DNA of 32,348 nucleotides from Alphaproteobacteria bacterium (GTDB lineage: Bacteria; Pseudomonadota; Alphaproteobacteria; ATCC43930; CGMCC-115725). The notes under the pieces are model-generated. The model searched no databases and was not told where the DNA came from. It worked only from the letters and a program-made list of their open reading frames with translations. This document shows, in pieces, positions 1-8,261 of the stretch (positions within the stretch are counted from its first letter, which is position 1; every line of letters starts with the position of its first letter). The position numbers were made by a program, and so were the translations under genes. Location of the stretch: positions 1 through 32,348 of the forward strand of contig JASHNY010000180.1 of NCBI GenBank assembly GCA_030041385.1, read 5' to 3'.

Positions 1-11
1 GAATCCCGACC

Positions 12-112
12 GTCATTCCGGTGCGGCCCAAAGGGTTGAGCCCGGAACCTATTTTCCAGAGGCCGGTGTTCATGGGTTCCGGATTCGCCGCTGCGCGCCG
101 CTCCGGAATGAC
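12..112. repeat. Palindromic intergenic repeat
   Basis: The outer arms GTCATTCCGG (12-21) and CCGGAATGAC (103-112) are perfect inverted complements. Inner arms CCGGAACC (42-49) and GGTTCCGG (75-82) nest inside them, so the roughly 100-base element can fold into one long interrupted hairpin. The CATTCCGG/CCGGAATG ends match the style of short palindromic repeats scattered between, and sometimes inside, genes of alphaproteobacteria. A smaller element with the same ends lies at 30067-30111. No coding function is suggested. Confidence 0.65.
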
Positions 113-452
113 CCGCGTGACGGGTTTCAAATGTCAGATTCCAACCCCTCGCTTTTCCCGGATAGCCGTCCGCAACCCGGCCCGGCTTACTGCGGCCGGT
201 TTTTCGGCTTGCCGGAGGCCGGCTTGACAGCCCTGACCGGAATCCCCCTCGCTGCCATGATCGCGTGTCCCTAAAACACAAGACGCCGATGCAAAACACG
301 TAAGCCGATTGCCAGGACATTGCGATGTCGCGCGGGACACCCGCCGCCCGATCGCGACGCAGGCATCGTCTGCGGGTTTCATAACACGATCGCGGAAACG
401 GGTGTCGTGTGCCATCATGGCGGCACAACGCGGCGGGCAAGGAGAACGGCCG
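113..452. other. Non-coding stretch upstream of the first lipoprotein gene
   Basis: No convincing gene is seen here. Open frames on both strands are GC-driven, with arginine- and alanine-rich translations and no recognisable domain. A GC-rich inverted repeat lies around 193-222. A TTGACA hexamer occurs at 224-229, but no matching -10 box lies 16-18 bases downstream, so I do not call a promoter. The region presumably holds the promoter and leader of the gene starting at 453. Confidence 0.4.
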
Positions 453-827
453 ATGCGGCTGGCGCGAACGGGCGCGATGGCATTGGGGCTGGCGCTGACA
501 TTGGCGGCCTGCGCGGGCCGCCCGGTGGACCCGGGCGACGCCGCCGAGCGCGCCGCCGGCGGCGTGTTGTGGGGCGCCACCGCGGGCGCCGCGCTCGGCG
601 CGACCTTTGCGATCAACCCGACGATCGGCGCGGCATTCGGCGCCGCCAGCGGGGCCGCGATCGGTGCCGCCACCGGGGTCGCAGCGGCGCAGCCCGCGAT
701 CACCTATGCGCCGATCGCGCCGGCGAGCGCCGCCGTGACTCCCGGCTTTTACGATTCCTGGGCGCCGGGCACCTTTGCACCGCCGCCCGGCACCATGGTG
801 CCGCCCCCGCCGGCAGGCGCGGGCTGA
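453..827 (+). CDS. Small glycine-zipper lipoprotein
   Basis: A 124-residue predicted outer-membrane or periplasmic lipoprotein of unknown role. The N-terminus is a short basic and hydrophobic signal sequence ending in the lipobox LAAC, with the lipidated cysteine at residue 20. Residues about 35-75 form an Ala/Gly-rich segment with G-x3-G spacing (GATAGAALGA and similar), typical of glycine-zipper proteins that pack in membranes. The tail is proline-rich. The ATG at 453 is chosen because GGAGAA lies a few bases upstream (441-446) and the signal sequence begins there; a longer in-frame extension back to 309 has no such support. The next gene is lgt, the enzyme this protein would need for lipidation, though a separate promoter appears to lie between them. 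The function is not known. Confidence 0.75.
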   Translation: MRLARTGAMALGLALTLAACAGRPVDPGDAAERAAGGVLWGATAGAALGATFAINPTIGAAFGAASGAAIGAATGVAAAQPAITYAPIAPASAAVTPGFYDSWAPGTFAPPPGTMVPPPPAGAG

Positions 828-870
828 ACCGCCGCCGATCGGCTGCGACGATCGCGATGCGGAGCCGCGC

Positions 871-899
871 TTGGCCCGGGCGCAAGCGCCGCCTATAAC
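871..899 (+). promoter_or_regulatory. Putative sigma70 promoter for lgt
   Basis: A -35-like TTGGCC (871-876) and a -10-like TATAAC (894-899) are separated by exactly 17 bases. Transcription would start near 906, about 50 bases before the lgt ATG at 955. The spacing and the -10 box are good and the -35 is partial. This is a sequence match only. Confidence 0.45.
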
Positions 900-954
900 A
901 GCGCCGGCGAGCGGGTGACTCGCTGCCGTTCTCCGCGCGGACGCCGCAACCCCG

Positions 955-1899
955 ATGCCGCTGTTCCTGATTCCCTTCCCGGCGATAAATCCGGTCGCGC
1001 TGTCGCTCGGCCCGTTCGCGATCCGCTGGTACGCCCTCTCCTACATCGTCGGCCTGTTGATCGGCTGGCGCTACTGCCTGGGCCTCGCCGACCGCCGGCC
1101 GCACCTCGTCGGCCGGACCGATGTCGACGATTTCCTGGTCTGGGCGACGCTCGGCGTCGTGATCGGCGGCCGCGCCGGATACGTGCTGTTCTACAACCTG
1201 CAATATTACATCGACCGCCCGCGCGAGATCGTGTTCCTGTGGCACGGCGGCATGTCCTTCCACGGCGGCGCCCTGGGGGTGACCGTGGCGATCTTTCTGT
1301 TCACGCGGGCGCGCCGCATCCCGATGTTCGCGTTTTCCGACATCATCGCGGCGGCGGTGCCGATCGGGCTGTTTTTCGGCCGCATCGCCAATTTCATCAA
1401 CGGCGAGCTTTACGGCCGGCCGGCCGACATTCCGTGGGCGATGAAGTTCCCTTCGGAGCTGCTCGCCTATCCGCAGAAGGCCGGGGCGGCGCTCGCCGCG
1501 GTCACCCGGATCGATCCGCGCATCAACTCGGTCGAGGCGATCATCGCCGCCTACCGCAACCATCCCCATATCCGGGCGATCGTCGACCAGGTGCTGACGC
1601 CGCGTCATCCGAGCCAGCTCTATGAGGCGTTCTGCGAGGGAATATTGCTGTTCCTGCTGCTGTTCGTCGCCGAGCGCGCGGGATGGCGGCAGCGGCCGGG
1701 CGTGCTCACCGGGCTGTTCCTGTGCGGCTATGCGGTCGCGCGCATGTCCGGCGAATTGTTCCGTCAGCCGGATGCGCAGCTCGGCTATCTGTTTTTCGGC
1801 ACGACGATGGGCCAGCTGCTGTCGATCCCGCTGTTGATCGCCGGAATCGCGATCATCGCCTGGGCACGGCATGCGCCCGCCGCAGGAGCCGGCCAATGA
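955..1899 (+). CDS. lgt: Prolipoprotein diacylglyceryl transferase Lgt
   Basis: A 314-residue integral inner-membrane enzyme that moves diacylglyceryl from phosphatidylglycerol to the lipobox cysteine of prolipoproteins, the first step of lipoprotein maturation. Several hydrophobic membrane segments are visible. His103 (in SFHGG) and Arg143 (in FGRIANFINGELYGR, the Lgt signature) fall at the same numbers as the essential residues of E. coli Lgt. HPSQLYEA and the C-terminal FRQPDAQLG motif are also present. The length is normal for the family. The stop codon overlaps the next start by four bases (ATGA at 1896-1899), implying translational coupling with the downstream methyltransferase. The start at 955 begins directly in the conserved N-terminus. 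Confidence 0.97.
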   Translation: MPLFLIPFPAINPVALSLGPFAIRWYALSYIVGLLIGWRYCLGLADRRPHLVGRTDVDDFLVWATLGVVIGGRAGYVLFYNLQYYIDRPREIVFLWHGGMSFHGGALGVTVAIFLFTRARRIPMFAFSDIIAAAVPIGLFFGRIANFINGELYGRPADIPWAMKFPSELLAYPQKAGAALAAVTRIDPRINSVEAIIAAYRNHPHIRAIVDQVLTPRHPSQLYEAFCEGILLFLLLFVAERAGWRQRPGVLTGLFLCGYAVARMSGELFRQPDAQLGYLFFGTTMGQLLSIPLLIAGIAIIAWARHAPAAGAGQ

Positions 1900-3005
1900 G
1901 CGCGGCCATCGGCGCGGCGGGGCTCGGCGAGCGGATCGCGCGGCGCATCCGGGCCGAGGGGCCGTTGCCGGTCGCCGCCTACATGGCGATGGCCTTGCAC
2001 GATCCCGAGGGCGGCTATTACCGCCGGCGCAATCCGGTGGGCCGCACCGGCGATTTCATCACCGCCCCCGAGATCAGCCAGATTTTCGGCGAGTTGGTCG
2101 GGCTGTGGTGCGCCGATCTGTGGCAGCGGATGGGCGCGCCCGACCCGATATTCGTCGCCGAACTGGGGCCGGGGCGCGGGACCTTGCTCGCCGATTTTCT
2201 GCGCGCCGCCGCGACGGTGCCGGGTTTCCGGCGCGCCCTGCGTCTCTACCTGGTCGAGGCGAGCCCGCTGTTGCGCGCGGTACAGCGGCAGACCCTGGGC
2301 GACGCCGCGCCGGAATTCGTCGCCGATTTCGACGCCGTGCCCGACGGCCCGCTATTGCTGATCGCCAACGAATTCTTCGACGCGCTGCCGGTTCGGCAAT
2401 TGGTTCGCGGCCGTGCCGATTGGGCCGAGCGGCTGGTCGCGGTCGATGATTCCGGGCGGCTGGTCTTTGCCGATTCGCGCGAAAGCCGGCTGGCCGGCGC
2501 GCTGGTGCCGCCGGGGCTGCGCGATTCGCCACCGGGCACGGTGGTCGAGATCTGCCCCTCCGGGGTGGCGCTCGCCGGGGCGATCGCGGCCCGGCTGGCG
2601 CGGCATTGCGGCGCGGCGTTGCTGATCGATTACGGCAGCGCGTCATCCGTGCCGGGCATCACCCTGGCGGCGGTGCGCGAGCACCGCCCGGCCGACGTGC
2701 TGGCCGATCCTGGCAGCGCCGATCTCAGCGCCCACGTCGATTTCGCCGCGCTTGCCGCCGCGGCGAACGCGGCCGGCGCCGAGACCTATGGACCGGTGGC
2801 GCAGGGCCGGTTTCTTGCCGCGCTCGGTGCCGAAGCCCGGCTCGCCGCGCTCTGTGCCGCGGCGCCGCCCGACCGGCGGCGGCGGCTCGCGGGCGGCCTC
2901 GCGCGCTTGATCGATCCGCGCCAAATGGGCACCTTGTTCAAGGTGATGGCCCTGGCCTCGCCGGGCCTTCCGGTACCGGCCGGGTTCGAGCGGAATGCGG
3001 AATAG
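1896..3005 (+). CDS. Class I SAM-dependent methyltransferase, MidA/NDUFAF7 family
   Basis: A 369-residue protein of the COG1565 (Methyltransf_28) family. The mitochondrial member, NDUFAF7/MidA, methylates an arginine of a complex I subunit during assembly; the bacterial role is generally inferred from that. Visible features are the N-terminal GPLPVAAYMAMALHDPEGGYY region and GRTGDFITAPEISQIFGELVG, which are family signatures. The SAM-binding glycine loop VAELGPGRGTLLADFL lies near residue 90, and NEFFDALPVRQ follows further on. The start overlaps the lgt stop (ATGA) and a good AGGAG lies at 1883-1887. Another complex I-related homologue (NDUFA9-like) is encoded at 28540. The link to complex I in this organism is inference. 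Confidence 0.9.
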   Translation: MSAAIGAAGLGERIARRIRAEGPLPVAAYMAMALHDPEGGYYRRRNPVGRTGDFITAPEISQIFGELVGLWCADLWQRMGAPDPIFVAELGPGRGTLLADFLRAAATVPGFRRALRLYLVEASPLLRAVQRQTLGDAAPEFVADFDAVPDGPLLLIANEFFDALPVRQLVRGRADWAERLVAVDDSGRLVFADSRESRLAGALVPPGLRDSPPGTVVEICPSGVALAGAIAARLARHCGAALLIDYGSASSVPGITLAAVREHRPADVLADPGSADLSAHVDFAALAAAANAAGAETYGPVAQGRFLAALGAEARLAALCAAAPPDRRRRLAGGLARLIDPRQMGTLFKVMALASPGLPVPAGFERNAE

Positions 3006-3017
3006 GCGGGGCACGGC

Positions 3018-3785
3018 ATGATCGCGCTCGGCACCCTCGCGGATGGCGGCACGGTTCGGCACGGGTTTTTCACGCGTGAGGGCGGCGTCAGCGGCGGGCT
3101 GTTCGCCTCGCTGAATTGCGGCTTCGGCTCGGGCGACGACCCGGCGCGGGTGGCCCGCAACCGGGCCATCGCGATGGACCGGCTGGGCCTGGCGGCGGCA
3201 AGCCTGGTCACCTGCCACCAGGTCCACAGCGCCGACATCGTCACCGTCGATGAGGTGTGGGAACCGCGGGCGGCGCCGCGCGCCGACGGCATGGCGACGC
3301 GGCGTGCGGGCGTGGCGCTCGGTGTTCTCGCCGCCGACTGTGCGCCCATCCTGTTCGCCGATCCGGAGGCTGGCGTTATTGGCGCCGCACATGGCGGCTG
3401 GCGCGGCGCCCTTGCCGGCGTGGCCGAAGCGACCGTCGCAGCCATGACCGCGCTCGGAGCGCGCCGCGAGCAGATCCGCGCCGGCATCGGCCCGTGCATC
3501 GCCCGGCAATCCTACGAGGTCGGACCGGAATTCCCCGAACGCTTCGCCGCCGGCGACCCGGACAGCAGACCATTCTTTGCCCCGGCGGCGCGCCCCGGCC
3601 ATTTCCTGTTCGACCTGCCCGGCTACATCGAGCACCGCCTGGCCATGCTCGGCCTTGCCGCAATCGAGCGCGCCGGCGGCGATACCGTCGCCGAGGAGGG
3701 GCGCTTTTTCAGCTATCGCCGGGCCTGCCTGCGCGGCGAGGGCGATTACGGGCGCAGCCTGGCGGCGATCGCGTTGGTCCCGTAG
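3018..3785 (+). CDS. pgeF: PgeF/YfiH-type multicopper oxidase-like protein (laccase domain)
   Basis: A 255-residue member of the DUF152/YfiH family (PF02578), called peptidoglycan editing factor or polyphenol oxidase. Characterised members have been assigned purine nucleoside phosphorylase/deaminase activity or removal of misincorporated amino acids from peptidoglycan precursors. The zinc-binding His and Cys motifs are all visible: CHQVHSADIV, ADCAPILFAD and AAHGGWRGALAGV, followed by GIGPCIARQSYEVG. The length is normal. It begins 12 bases after the methyltransferase stop, in the common alphaproteobacterial order lgt-MidA-pgeF. The exact substrate cannot be told from sequence. Confidence 0.93.
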   Translation: MIALGTLADGGTVRHGFFTREGGVSGGLFASLNCGFGSGDDPARVARNRAIAMDRLGLAAASLVTCHQVHSADIVTVDEVWEPRAAPRADGMATRRAGVALGVLAADCAPILFADPEAGVIGAAHGGWRGALAGVAEATVAAMTALGARREQIRAGIGPCIARQSYEVGPEFPERFAAGDPDSRPFFAPAARPGHFLFDLPGYIEHRLAMLGLAAIERAGGDTVAEEGRFFSYRRACLRGEGDYGRSLAAIALVP

Positions 3786-3794
3786 CGGCGAGCC

Positions 3795-3863
3795 ATGCCC
3801 TACCTGATTCTGTTTGCCGCGTTTTGCCTGATCGGGTTGATCGTGGGCTGCCTGCTGGTATGA
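3795..3863 (+). CDS. Possible 22-residue hydrophobic membrane peptide
   Basis: A short open frame of 22 codons, beginning MPYLILFAAFC and continuing as an unbroken hydrophobic stretch with two cysteines, long enough for one membrane helix. It starts nine bases after the pgeF stop, with a weak purine-rich GGCGAG upstream. Its TGA overlaps the ATG of the next gene (ATGA at 3860-3863), an arrangement typical of coupled translation. No charged residue is present. It could be a small membrane protein, a translational-coupling leader for the downstream lipoprotein, or chance. I know no family for it. Confidence 0.35.
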   Translation: MPYLILFAAFCLIGLIVGCLLV

Positions 3864-4732
3864 GCGAGGCACGCAAGCTCGCCCTCGCCGGAGCTGTGCT
3901 GCTGGCGGCGTGCCAGCCGCTGCCCCACCCGTTTGCCGACGACCGGCCGCCGGCGTCGCTGCTGGCTGTGCCCGACAGCGCCGGCATCTCGATCGGCCCG
4001 ATTGCGGGCGGACCCGCACCCACCGCCGCCAAGCTCGGCGCCGCGGTGGCAAAGGCGCTGCGCCAGCACGACATCCCCGCCAGCAACCGCACCGCCAGCC
4101 TGGCCAGCTTCGAGCTCGCCGGCCGGATCGACGAGGGCCCGCCGGGTCCCGGCGGCAGCCTGGTGAGGGCGTCCTGGCAGTTGCGCGATGCCAAGGGCCG
4201 TGTCGTCGGCGAACGCAGCGAGCAGGTCGCGGCGGCGGCGGCAGACTGGCAGCAGGGCAGCGATGACGCGGTCACCCGCCTCGCCGCGGCCAGCGCCGAT
4301 GCGCTGGCGCCGCTGGTCGCCGGCAAGCCGCCGGTCGAAGTGGCGGGCGACGACCGGCTGCGGGTTCGCGTCGGCCCGGTCGGCGGTGCGCCCGGCGACG
4401 GCGACCAGTCGCTGGCCAATGCATTGGCCGCGGTCTTGAAGCGGCAGGATCTCAACATCGTCGACGATGCGAAAGCCGGCGCCGATGTGACGGTAGCGGC
4501 GCAGGTGACGATAACGCCGGCGAAGGCCGACAAGCAGCATGTCAAGATCGTGTGGTCGGTGCGCCGCGCCAACGGCAGCGAAGTCGGCACGGTCGGGCAG
4601 GAAAACGACGTGCCGCGCGCCATGCTGAATGCGCCCTGGGGCGATCTCGCCTACAGCGTCGCGCTCGCCGCCGAAAGCGGGATTCTACAGGTGGTCGCCC
4701 GGGCCGGCCCGCCCTCCGGCGGCAAATCGTGA
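3860..4732 (+). CDS. Putative lipoprotein of unknown function
   Basis: A 290-residue protein whose N-terminus reads as a lipoprotein signal: hydrophobic residues 7-17 followed by a LLAAC lipobox with Cys18. The rest is soluble, Ala- and Asp-rich, and appears to contain two similar alpha/beta-type halves, each with a region resembling 'rVvGe.seqv' or 'gsevGtvgqen' followed by a W-containing segment (DWQQGSDDAVTRLAAASADAL and PWGDLAYSVALAA). This suggests an internal duplication. I do not recognise a named domain. It lies between pgeF and prs and overlaps the tiny hydrophobic ORF by four bases. The ATG at 3860 is preferred because it places the signal sequence correctly. Confidence 0.72.
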   Translation: MSEARKLALAGAVLLAACQPLPHPFADDRPPASLLAVPDSAGISIGPIAGGPAPTAAKLGAAVAKALRQHDIPASNRTASLASFELAGRIDEGPPGPGGSLVRASWQLRDAKGRVVGERSEQVAAAAADWQQGSDDAVTRLAAASADALAPLVAGKPPVEVAGDDRLRVRVGPVGGAPGDGDQSLANALAAVLKRQDLNIVDDAKAGADVTVAAQVTITPAKADKQHVKIVWSVRRANGSEVGTVGQENDVPRAMLNAPWGDLAYSVALAAESGILQVVARAGPPSGGKS

Positions 4733-4835
4733 GCCGCTTGCCGGCCGATTGCCTCGGCCGCGCGGGTTTGTTACAACTCGTCGCGCGTGAAGCCAGGGGA
4801 ACGGACCCGCTGGCGCCGGTCGCTGCCGCCATCCG

Positions 4836-5768
4836 ATGAAAATCCTGACCTGCAACAGCAACCGGCCGCTCGCCGAGGCGATTTCGGCCTATCTCGGCCT
4901 GCCGCTGACCAAAGCCAGCGTGCGCCGCTTTTCCGACATGGAAGTGTTTGTCGAGATTCAGGAAAACGTTCGCGGCGAAGACGTTTTCGTGATCCAGTCG
5001 ACCTCGTACCCGGCCAACGACCATCTGATGGAATTGCTGGTGGCGCTCGATGCGCTGCGGCGCGGGTCGGCGCGCCGGGTGACCGCGGTCATCCCCTATT
5101 ACGGCTATGCCCGGCAGGACCGCAAATCCGGGCCGCGCACGCCGATCTCGGCAAAGCTGGTGGCCAACCTGATCACCACCGCCGGGGCCGACCGGGTTCT
5201 GACCCTCGATCTTCACGCCGGGCAGATCCAGGGTTTCTTCGACATCCCCACCGACAATCTCTACGCCGAGCCGGTGCTGGTGAAGGACATCCAGGAGCAT
5301 CATTCAAAGCAGGACCTGGTCATCGTATCGCCCGATGTCGGCGGCGTCTTTCGCGCGCGCCAGATCGCCCGCCGGCTCGACGCCGACCTGGCGATCATCG
5401 ACAAGCGGCGCGAGCGCGCCGGCGTGTCGGAAGTCATGAACATCATCGGCGAGGTTGCCGGGCGCCGCTGCATCCTGGTCGACGACATCGTCGACAGCGC
5501 CGGGACGCTGTGCAATGCGGCGCATGCGCTCATCGACAGCGGCGCCGAGGGCGTATATGCCTATGCCACGCACGGGGTGCTCTCGGGCGGCGCGGTGGCG
5601 CGGGTATCCGCCTCGCCGATCGAAATGCTGGTGTTGACCGACAGCATCGTCGCCACCGAGGCGGTGCGGCTGTCGCATAATATCCGGCAATTGACGATCG
5701 CGCCGCTGATGGCCGAGGCGATCCTGCGCATCAGCGAAGAGCGGTCGGTTTCGAGCCTGTTCGTCTGA
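4836..5768 (+). CDS. prs: Ribose-phosphate pyrophosphokinase
   Basis: A 310-residue cytoplasmic enzyme that makes phosphoribosyl pyrophosphate from ribose 5-phosphate and ATP for purine, pyrimidine, NAD, His and Trp synthesis. Visible signatures are the N-terminal [24 protein letters not shown] segment, the [24 protein letters not shown] catalytic region (given here by its key Arg/Lys residues), the metal-binding [17 protein letters not shown], and the PRPP loop [11 protein letters not shown]. The length matches class I PRPP synthetases. A 103-base gap precedes it, with no strong ribosome-binding site. It is followed by L25, pth and ychF, the usual alphaproteobacterial order. Confidence 0.98.
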   Translation: MKILTCNSNRPLAEAISAYLGLPLTKASVRRFSDMEVFVEIQENVRGEDVFVIQSTSYPANDHLMELLVALDALRRGSARRVTAVIPYYGYARQDRKSGPRTPISAKLVANLITTAGADRVLTLDLHAGQIQGFFDIPTDNLYAEPVLVKDIQEHHSKQDLVIVSPDVGGVFRARQIARRLDADLAIIDKRRERAGVSEVMNIIGEVAGRRCILVDDIVDSAGTLCNAAHALIDSGAEGVYAYATHGVLSGGAVARVSASPIEMLVLTDSIVATEAVRLSHNIRQLTIAPLMAEAILRISEERSVSSLFV

Positions 5769-5849
5769 AATTTGCGCCTGGTGAGGTTGCCGTGCCATCG
5801 GCAAGGCCCGGCCGGCGCGGCGTTGTTGGTTGAAAGGAGTGCGACAGCG

Positions 5850-6512
5850 ATGCCCGAAATCACCACCCTGACGGCCGAGGCGCGCGGCCGCGTCGGCAAG
5901 GGCGCCGCCCGGGCGACGCGGCGGGCGGGGCGCGTGCCCGGCATCATCTACGGCGACGGCAAGGACCCGGTGGCGATCAGCCTCGAACCGCGGGACCTGT
6001 CGCGCGCCCTGGCGCGGCCGGGGTTTTTCGCGACATTGGTCGACGTTTCGGTAGACGGCGCCGTACACCGCACCCTGCCGCGCGAGGTCCAGCGCCACCC
6101 GGTCAGCGATTCCGCGACCCACATCGATTTCATGCGGGTCGGCGCCGGGGCGCGCGTGACCGTGACCGTGCCGGTCGTCTTCATCAACCACGAGCGCTCG
6201 GGCGGCCTGCGCCGGGGCGGCATCCTCAATGTGGTGCGCCACGGCGTCGAGATGAGCTGCACGGTGGATGCGATCCCCGAGCGGCTCGTCGTCGACCTCG
6301 ATGGGCTCGACATCGGCGACAGCGTTCATATCCACTCGGTCGCGCTGCCCGAAGGGGTGCGGCCGGTGACGACCGAGCGCGACTTTACGATCGCGACGAT
6401 CAGCGCCTCGTCGGCGGTGCGCGAAGAGGCGGCCCAGGCGGCAGCAACGGCGGCCGTGGCGCCGACCGAGGAGCAGGCTGCGGCACCGGCGGCGCCGACG
6501 CCGGCGGCCTGA
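5850..6512 (+). CDS. rplY: 50S ribosomal protein L25/general stress protein Ctc
   Basis: A 220-residue protein of the long (CTC) L25 type, which binds 5S rRNA in the large ribosomal subunit. The N-terminal L25 domain (EARGRVGKGAARATRRAGRVPGIIYG region, residues about 8-33) is followed by the C-terminal beta domain with GGILNVVRHGVEMSC. An Ala/Pro-rich tail of about 30 residues ends the protein, as in other alphaproteobacterial L25s. The ATG at 5850 is chosen because AAAGGAG at 5833-5839 sits at good distance; an upstream in-frame ATG at 5772 lacks this and adds non-conserved sequence. It lies 81 bases after prs and 28 before pth. Confidence 0.96.
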   Translation: MPEITTLTAEARGRVGKGAARATRRAGRVPGIIYGDGKDPVAISLEPRDLSRALARPGFFATLVDVSVDGAVHRTLPREVQRHPVSDSATHIDFMRVGAGARVTVTVPVVFINHERSGGLRRGGILNVVRHGVEMSCTVDAIPERLVVDLDGLDIGDSVHIHSVALPEGVRPVTTERDFTIATISASSAVREEAAQAAATAAVAPTEEQAAAPAAPTPAA

Positions 6513-6540
6513 CCCGGGCGGCGGGACCGATCGCGGCTCG

Positions 6541-7134
6541 ATGCGTCTCGTCGTCGGTCTCGGCAATCCGGGCGCGCGCTATGCCCGCAACCGGCACAAT
6601 ATCGGCTTTCTGACCGCCGATGTGGTGGCGCGCCGGTATGGGTTTGCCGGGTTTCGCGACCGCTTCAAGGGCGAAATCGCCGAGGGAACGATCGGCGACT
6701 CCAGGGTTTTGCTGCTGAAGCCGCAGACCTTCATGAACGATTCGGGCGAATCCGTCTTGGCGGCGATGAGCTTTTACAAGATCCCGCCGGGCGAGGTTCT
6801 GGTGATCCACGACGAGCTCGACCTGAAGCCGGGCAAGGTCAGGGTCAAGCGCGGCGGCGGCAGTGCCGGGCATAACGGGCTGCGCTCGATCGACGCCCTG
6901 GTCGGGCCCGACTATTGGCGCCTGCGTATCGGCATCGGCCACCCCGGCGTCCGCGAGCTGGTATTGCCCTATGTCTTACAGAACTTCCCGTCGGACGAGG
7001 CCGAGGGCTGGGTGGCGCCGGTGATCGACGCGGTGGCCGAGGCATTTCCGCTGCTCGTCGCCGGCGATCCGCCCGCCTTCATGAGCGAGGTCGCGCGCCG
7101 CTTCACCCCGCCGGAGCCGGCGGCCGAGGCCTGA
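6541..7134 (+). CDS. pth: Peptidyl-tRNA hydrolase
   Basis: A 197-residue enzyme that recycles peptidyl-tRNA dropped from ribosomes by cleaving the ester bond. The N-terminal VGLGNPGARYARNRHNIGF motif carries the catalytic histidine at residue 19. LLKPQTFMNDSGESV and the VIHDELDLKPGKV segment with its catalytic aspartate are present, as is GGSAGHNGLRSI. The length is normal. It sits between L25 and ychF, where it is found in many alphaproteobacteria, and ends three bases before the ychF start, so the two are probably co-translated. Confidence 0.98.
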   Translation: MRLVVGLGNPGARYARNRHNIGFLTADVVARRYGFAGFRDRFKGEIAEGTIGDSRVLLLKPQTFMNDSGESVLAAMSFYKIPPGEVLVIHDELDLKPGKVRVKRGGGSAGHNGLRSIDALVGPDYWRLRIGIGHPGVRELVLPYVLQNFPSDEAEGWVAPVIDAVAEAFPLLVAGDPPAFMSEVARRFTPPEPAAEA

Positions 7135-7137
7135 ACC

Positions 7138-8238
7138 ATGGGCTTCAACTGCGGCATCGTCGGCCTGCCCAATGTCGGCAAATCGACCCTGTTCAACGCG
7201 TTGACCGCGACCGCGGCGGCCGAGGCGGCGAATTATCCGTTCTCGACGATCGAGCCGAATATCGGCCGCGTCGGCGTGCCGGACGAGCGCCTTGCGGTGT
7301 GCGCGCGGCTGGCGAAATCGGCGAAGATCGTGCCGGCCCAGCTCGAATTCGTCGACATTGCCGGGCTGGTGCGCGGCGCCTCCAAAGGCCAGGGGCTGGG
7401 CAACCAGTTTCTCGGCCACATCCGGGAGGTCGATGCGATCGCCCAGGTCTTGCGCTGTTTTGCCGATCCCAATGTCGTGCACGTCGAAGGCTCGGTCGAT
7501 CCGATCCGCGACGCCGAGACGGTCGAGACCGAATTGATGCTGGCCGACCTCGACAGCCTTGAGCGGCGCGAGGCGGCGGCGCAAAAGCGCGCCCGCGGCG
7601 GCGAGCGCGAGGCGCGGCTGCAGCTCGCCGTCATCGAGCCGGTGCTGGCCGGATTGCGCGACGGCGTGCCGGCGCGCCGCGTGGCGCTCGCCGAGGATCA
7701 GCGGCCGCTGCTCAAGTCATTGCAATTGTTGACCGCAAAGCCGGTACTTTACATCGCCAACGTGGACGAGGCGAATGCCGCTGCCGGCAACGACGAGAGC
7801 CGCCGCGTCGCCGAATATGCGGCCGAACGCGGCGCCGAGGCGGTGACGATCTCGGCGGCGATCGAGGCCGAGCTGGCGCAGCTTGCCGACGAAGGCGAGC
7901 GGCGCGAGTACCTCGCCGCGCTCGGCCTTGCCGAAACCGGGCTCGACCGGGTGATCCGCGCCGGCTATGCCCTGCTCGGGCTGGTCACGTTTCTGACCGC
8001 CGGCCCCAAGGAGGCGCGCGCCTGGACCATTCCGCGCGGCACCAAGGCGCCGCAGGCCGCCGGCACGATCCACAGCGATTTCGAGAAGGGCTTCATCCGC
8101 GCCGAGACGATCGCCTATGCCGATTTCGTCGCCTGCGGCGGCGAGCAGGGCGCCAAGGACGCCGGCAAGATGCGGCTCGAAGGCGCCGATTACGTCGTGC
8201 AGGACGGCGACGTGATGCATTTCCGCTTCAATTTGTAA
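7138..8238 (+). CDS. ychF: Redox-regulated ATPase/GTPase YchF (Obg family)
   Basis: A 366-residue ribosome-associated P-loop NTPase of the Obg family that prefers ATP. The P-loop GLPNVGKS starts at residue 9. Switch regions (NYPFSTIEPN and DIAGLVRGASKGQGLGNQFL) and a central coiled-coil region follow. The C-terminal TGS domain contains FLTAGPKEARAWTIPRGTKA, HSDFEKGFIRAE and the usual end VVQDGDVMHFRFN. Length and order are typical. It starts three bases after the pth stop. Its role in oxidative-stress and ribosome quality control is known for the family and not visible in the sequence. Confidence 0.98.
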   Translation: MGFNCGIVGLPNVGKSTLFNALTATAAAEAANYPFSTIEPNIGRVGVPDERLAVCARLAKSAKIVPAQLEFVDIAGLVRGASKGQGLGNQFLGHIREVDAIAQVLRCFADPNVVHVEGSVDPIRDAETVETELMLADLDSLERREAAAQKRARGGEREARLQLAVIEPVLAGLRDGVPARRVALAEDQRPLLKSLQLLTAKPVLYIANVDEANAAAGNDESRRVAEYAAERGAEAVTISAAIEAELAQLADEGERREYLAALGLAETGLDRVIRAGYALLGLVTFLTAGPKEARAWTIPRGTKAPQAAGTIHSDFEKGFIRAETIAYADFVACGGEQGAKDAGKMRLEGADYVVQDGDVMHFRFNL

Positions 8239-8261
8239 GCTGCGAAACGAAGGAGGCAGTC

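Noticed and set aside
224-252. TTGACA as a promoter
   Set aside because: No acceptable -10 box occurs at 15-19 bases downstream.
309-452. Upstream extension of the first lipoprotein
   Set aside because: It would bury the signal sequence internally; the ATG at 453 has a good ribosome-binding site and starts the signal.
700-1896. 398-codon minus-strand open frame opposite lgt
   Set aside because: Its translation is Arg/Asp/Gln-rich low-quality sequence antisense to the well-supported lgt gene; it is a GC-codon shadow.
2643-4052. 469-codon minus-strand open frame opposite the methyltransferase and pgeF
   Set aside because: It lies opposite genes with clear catalytic motifs and has no recognisable domain.
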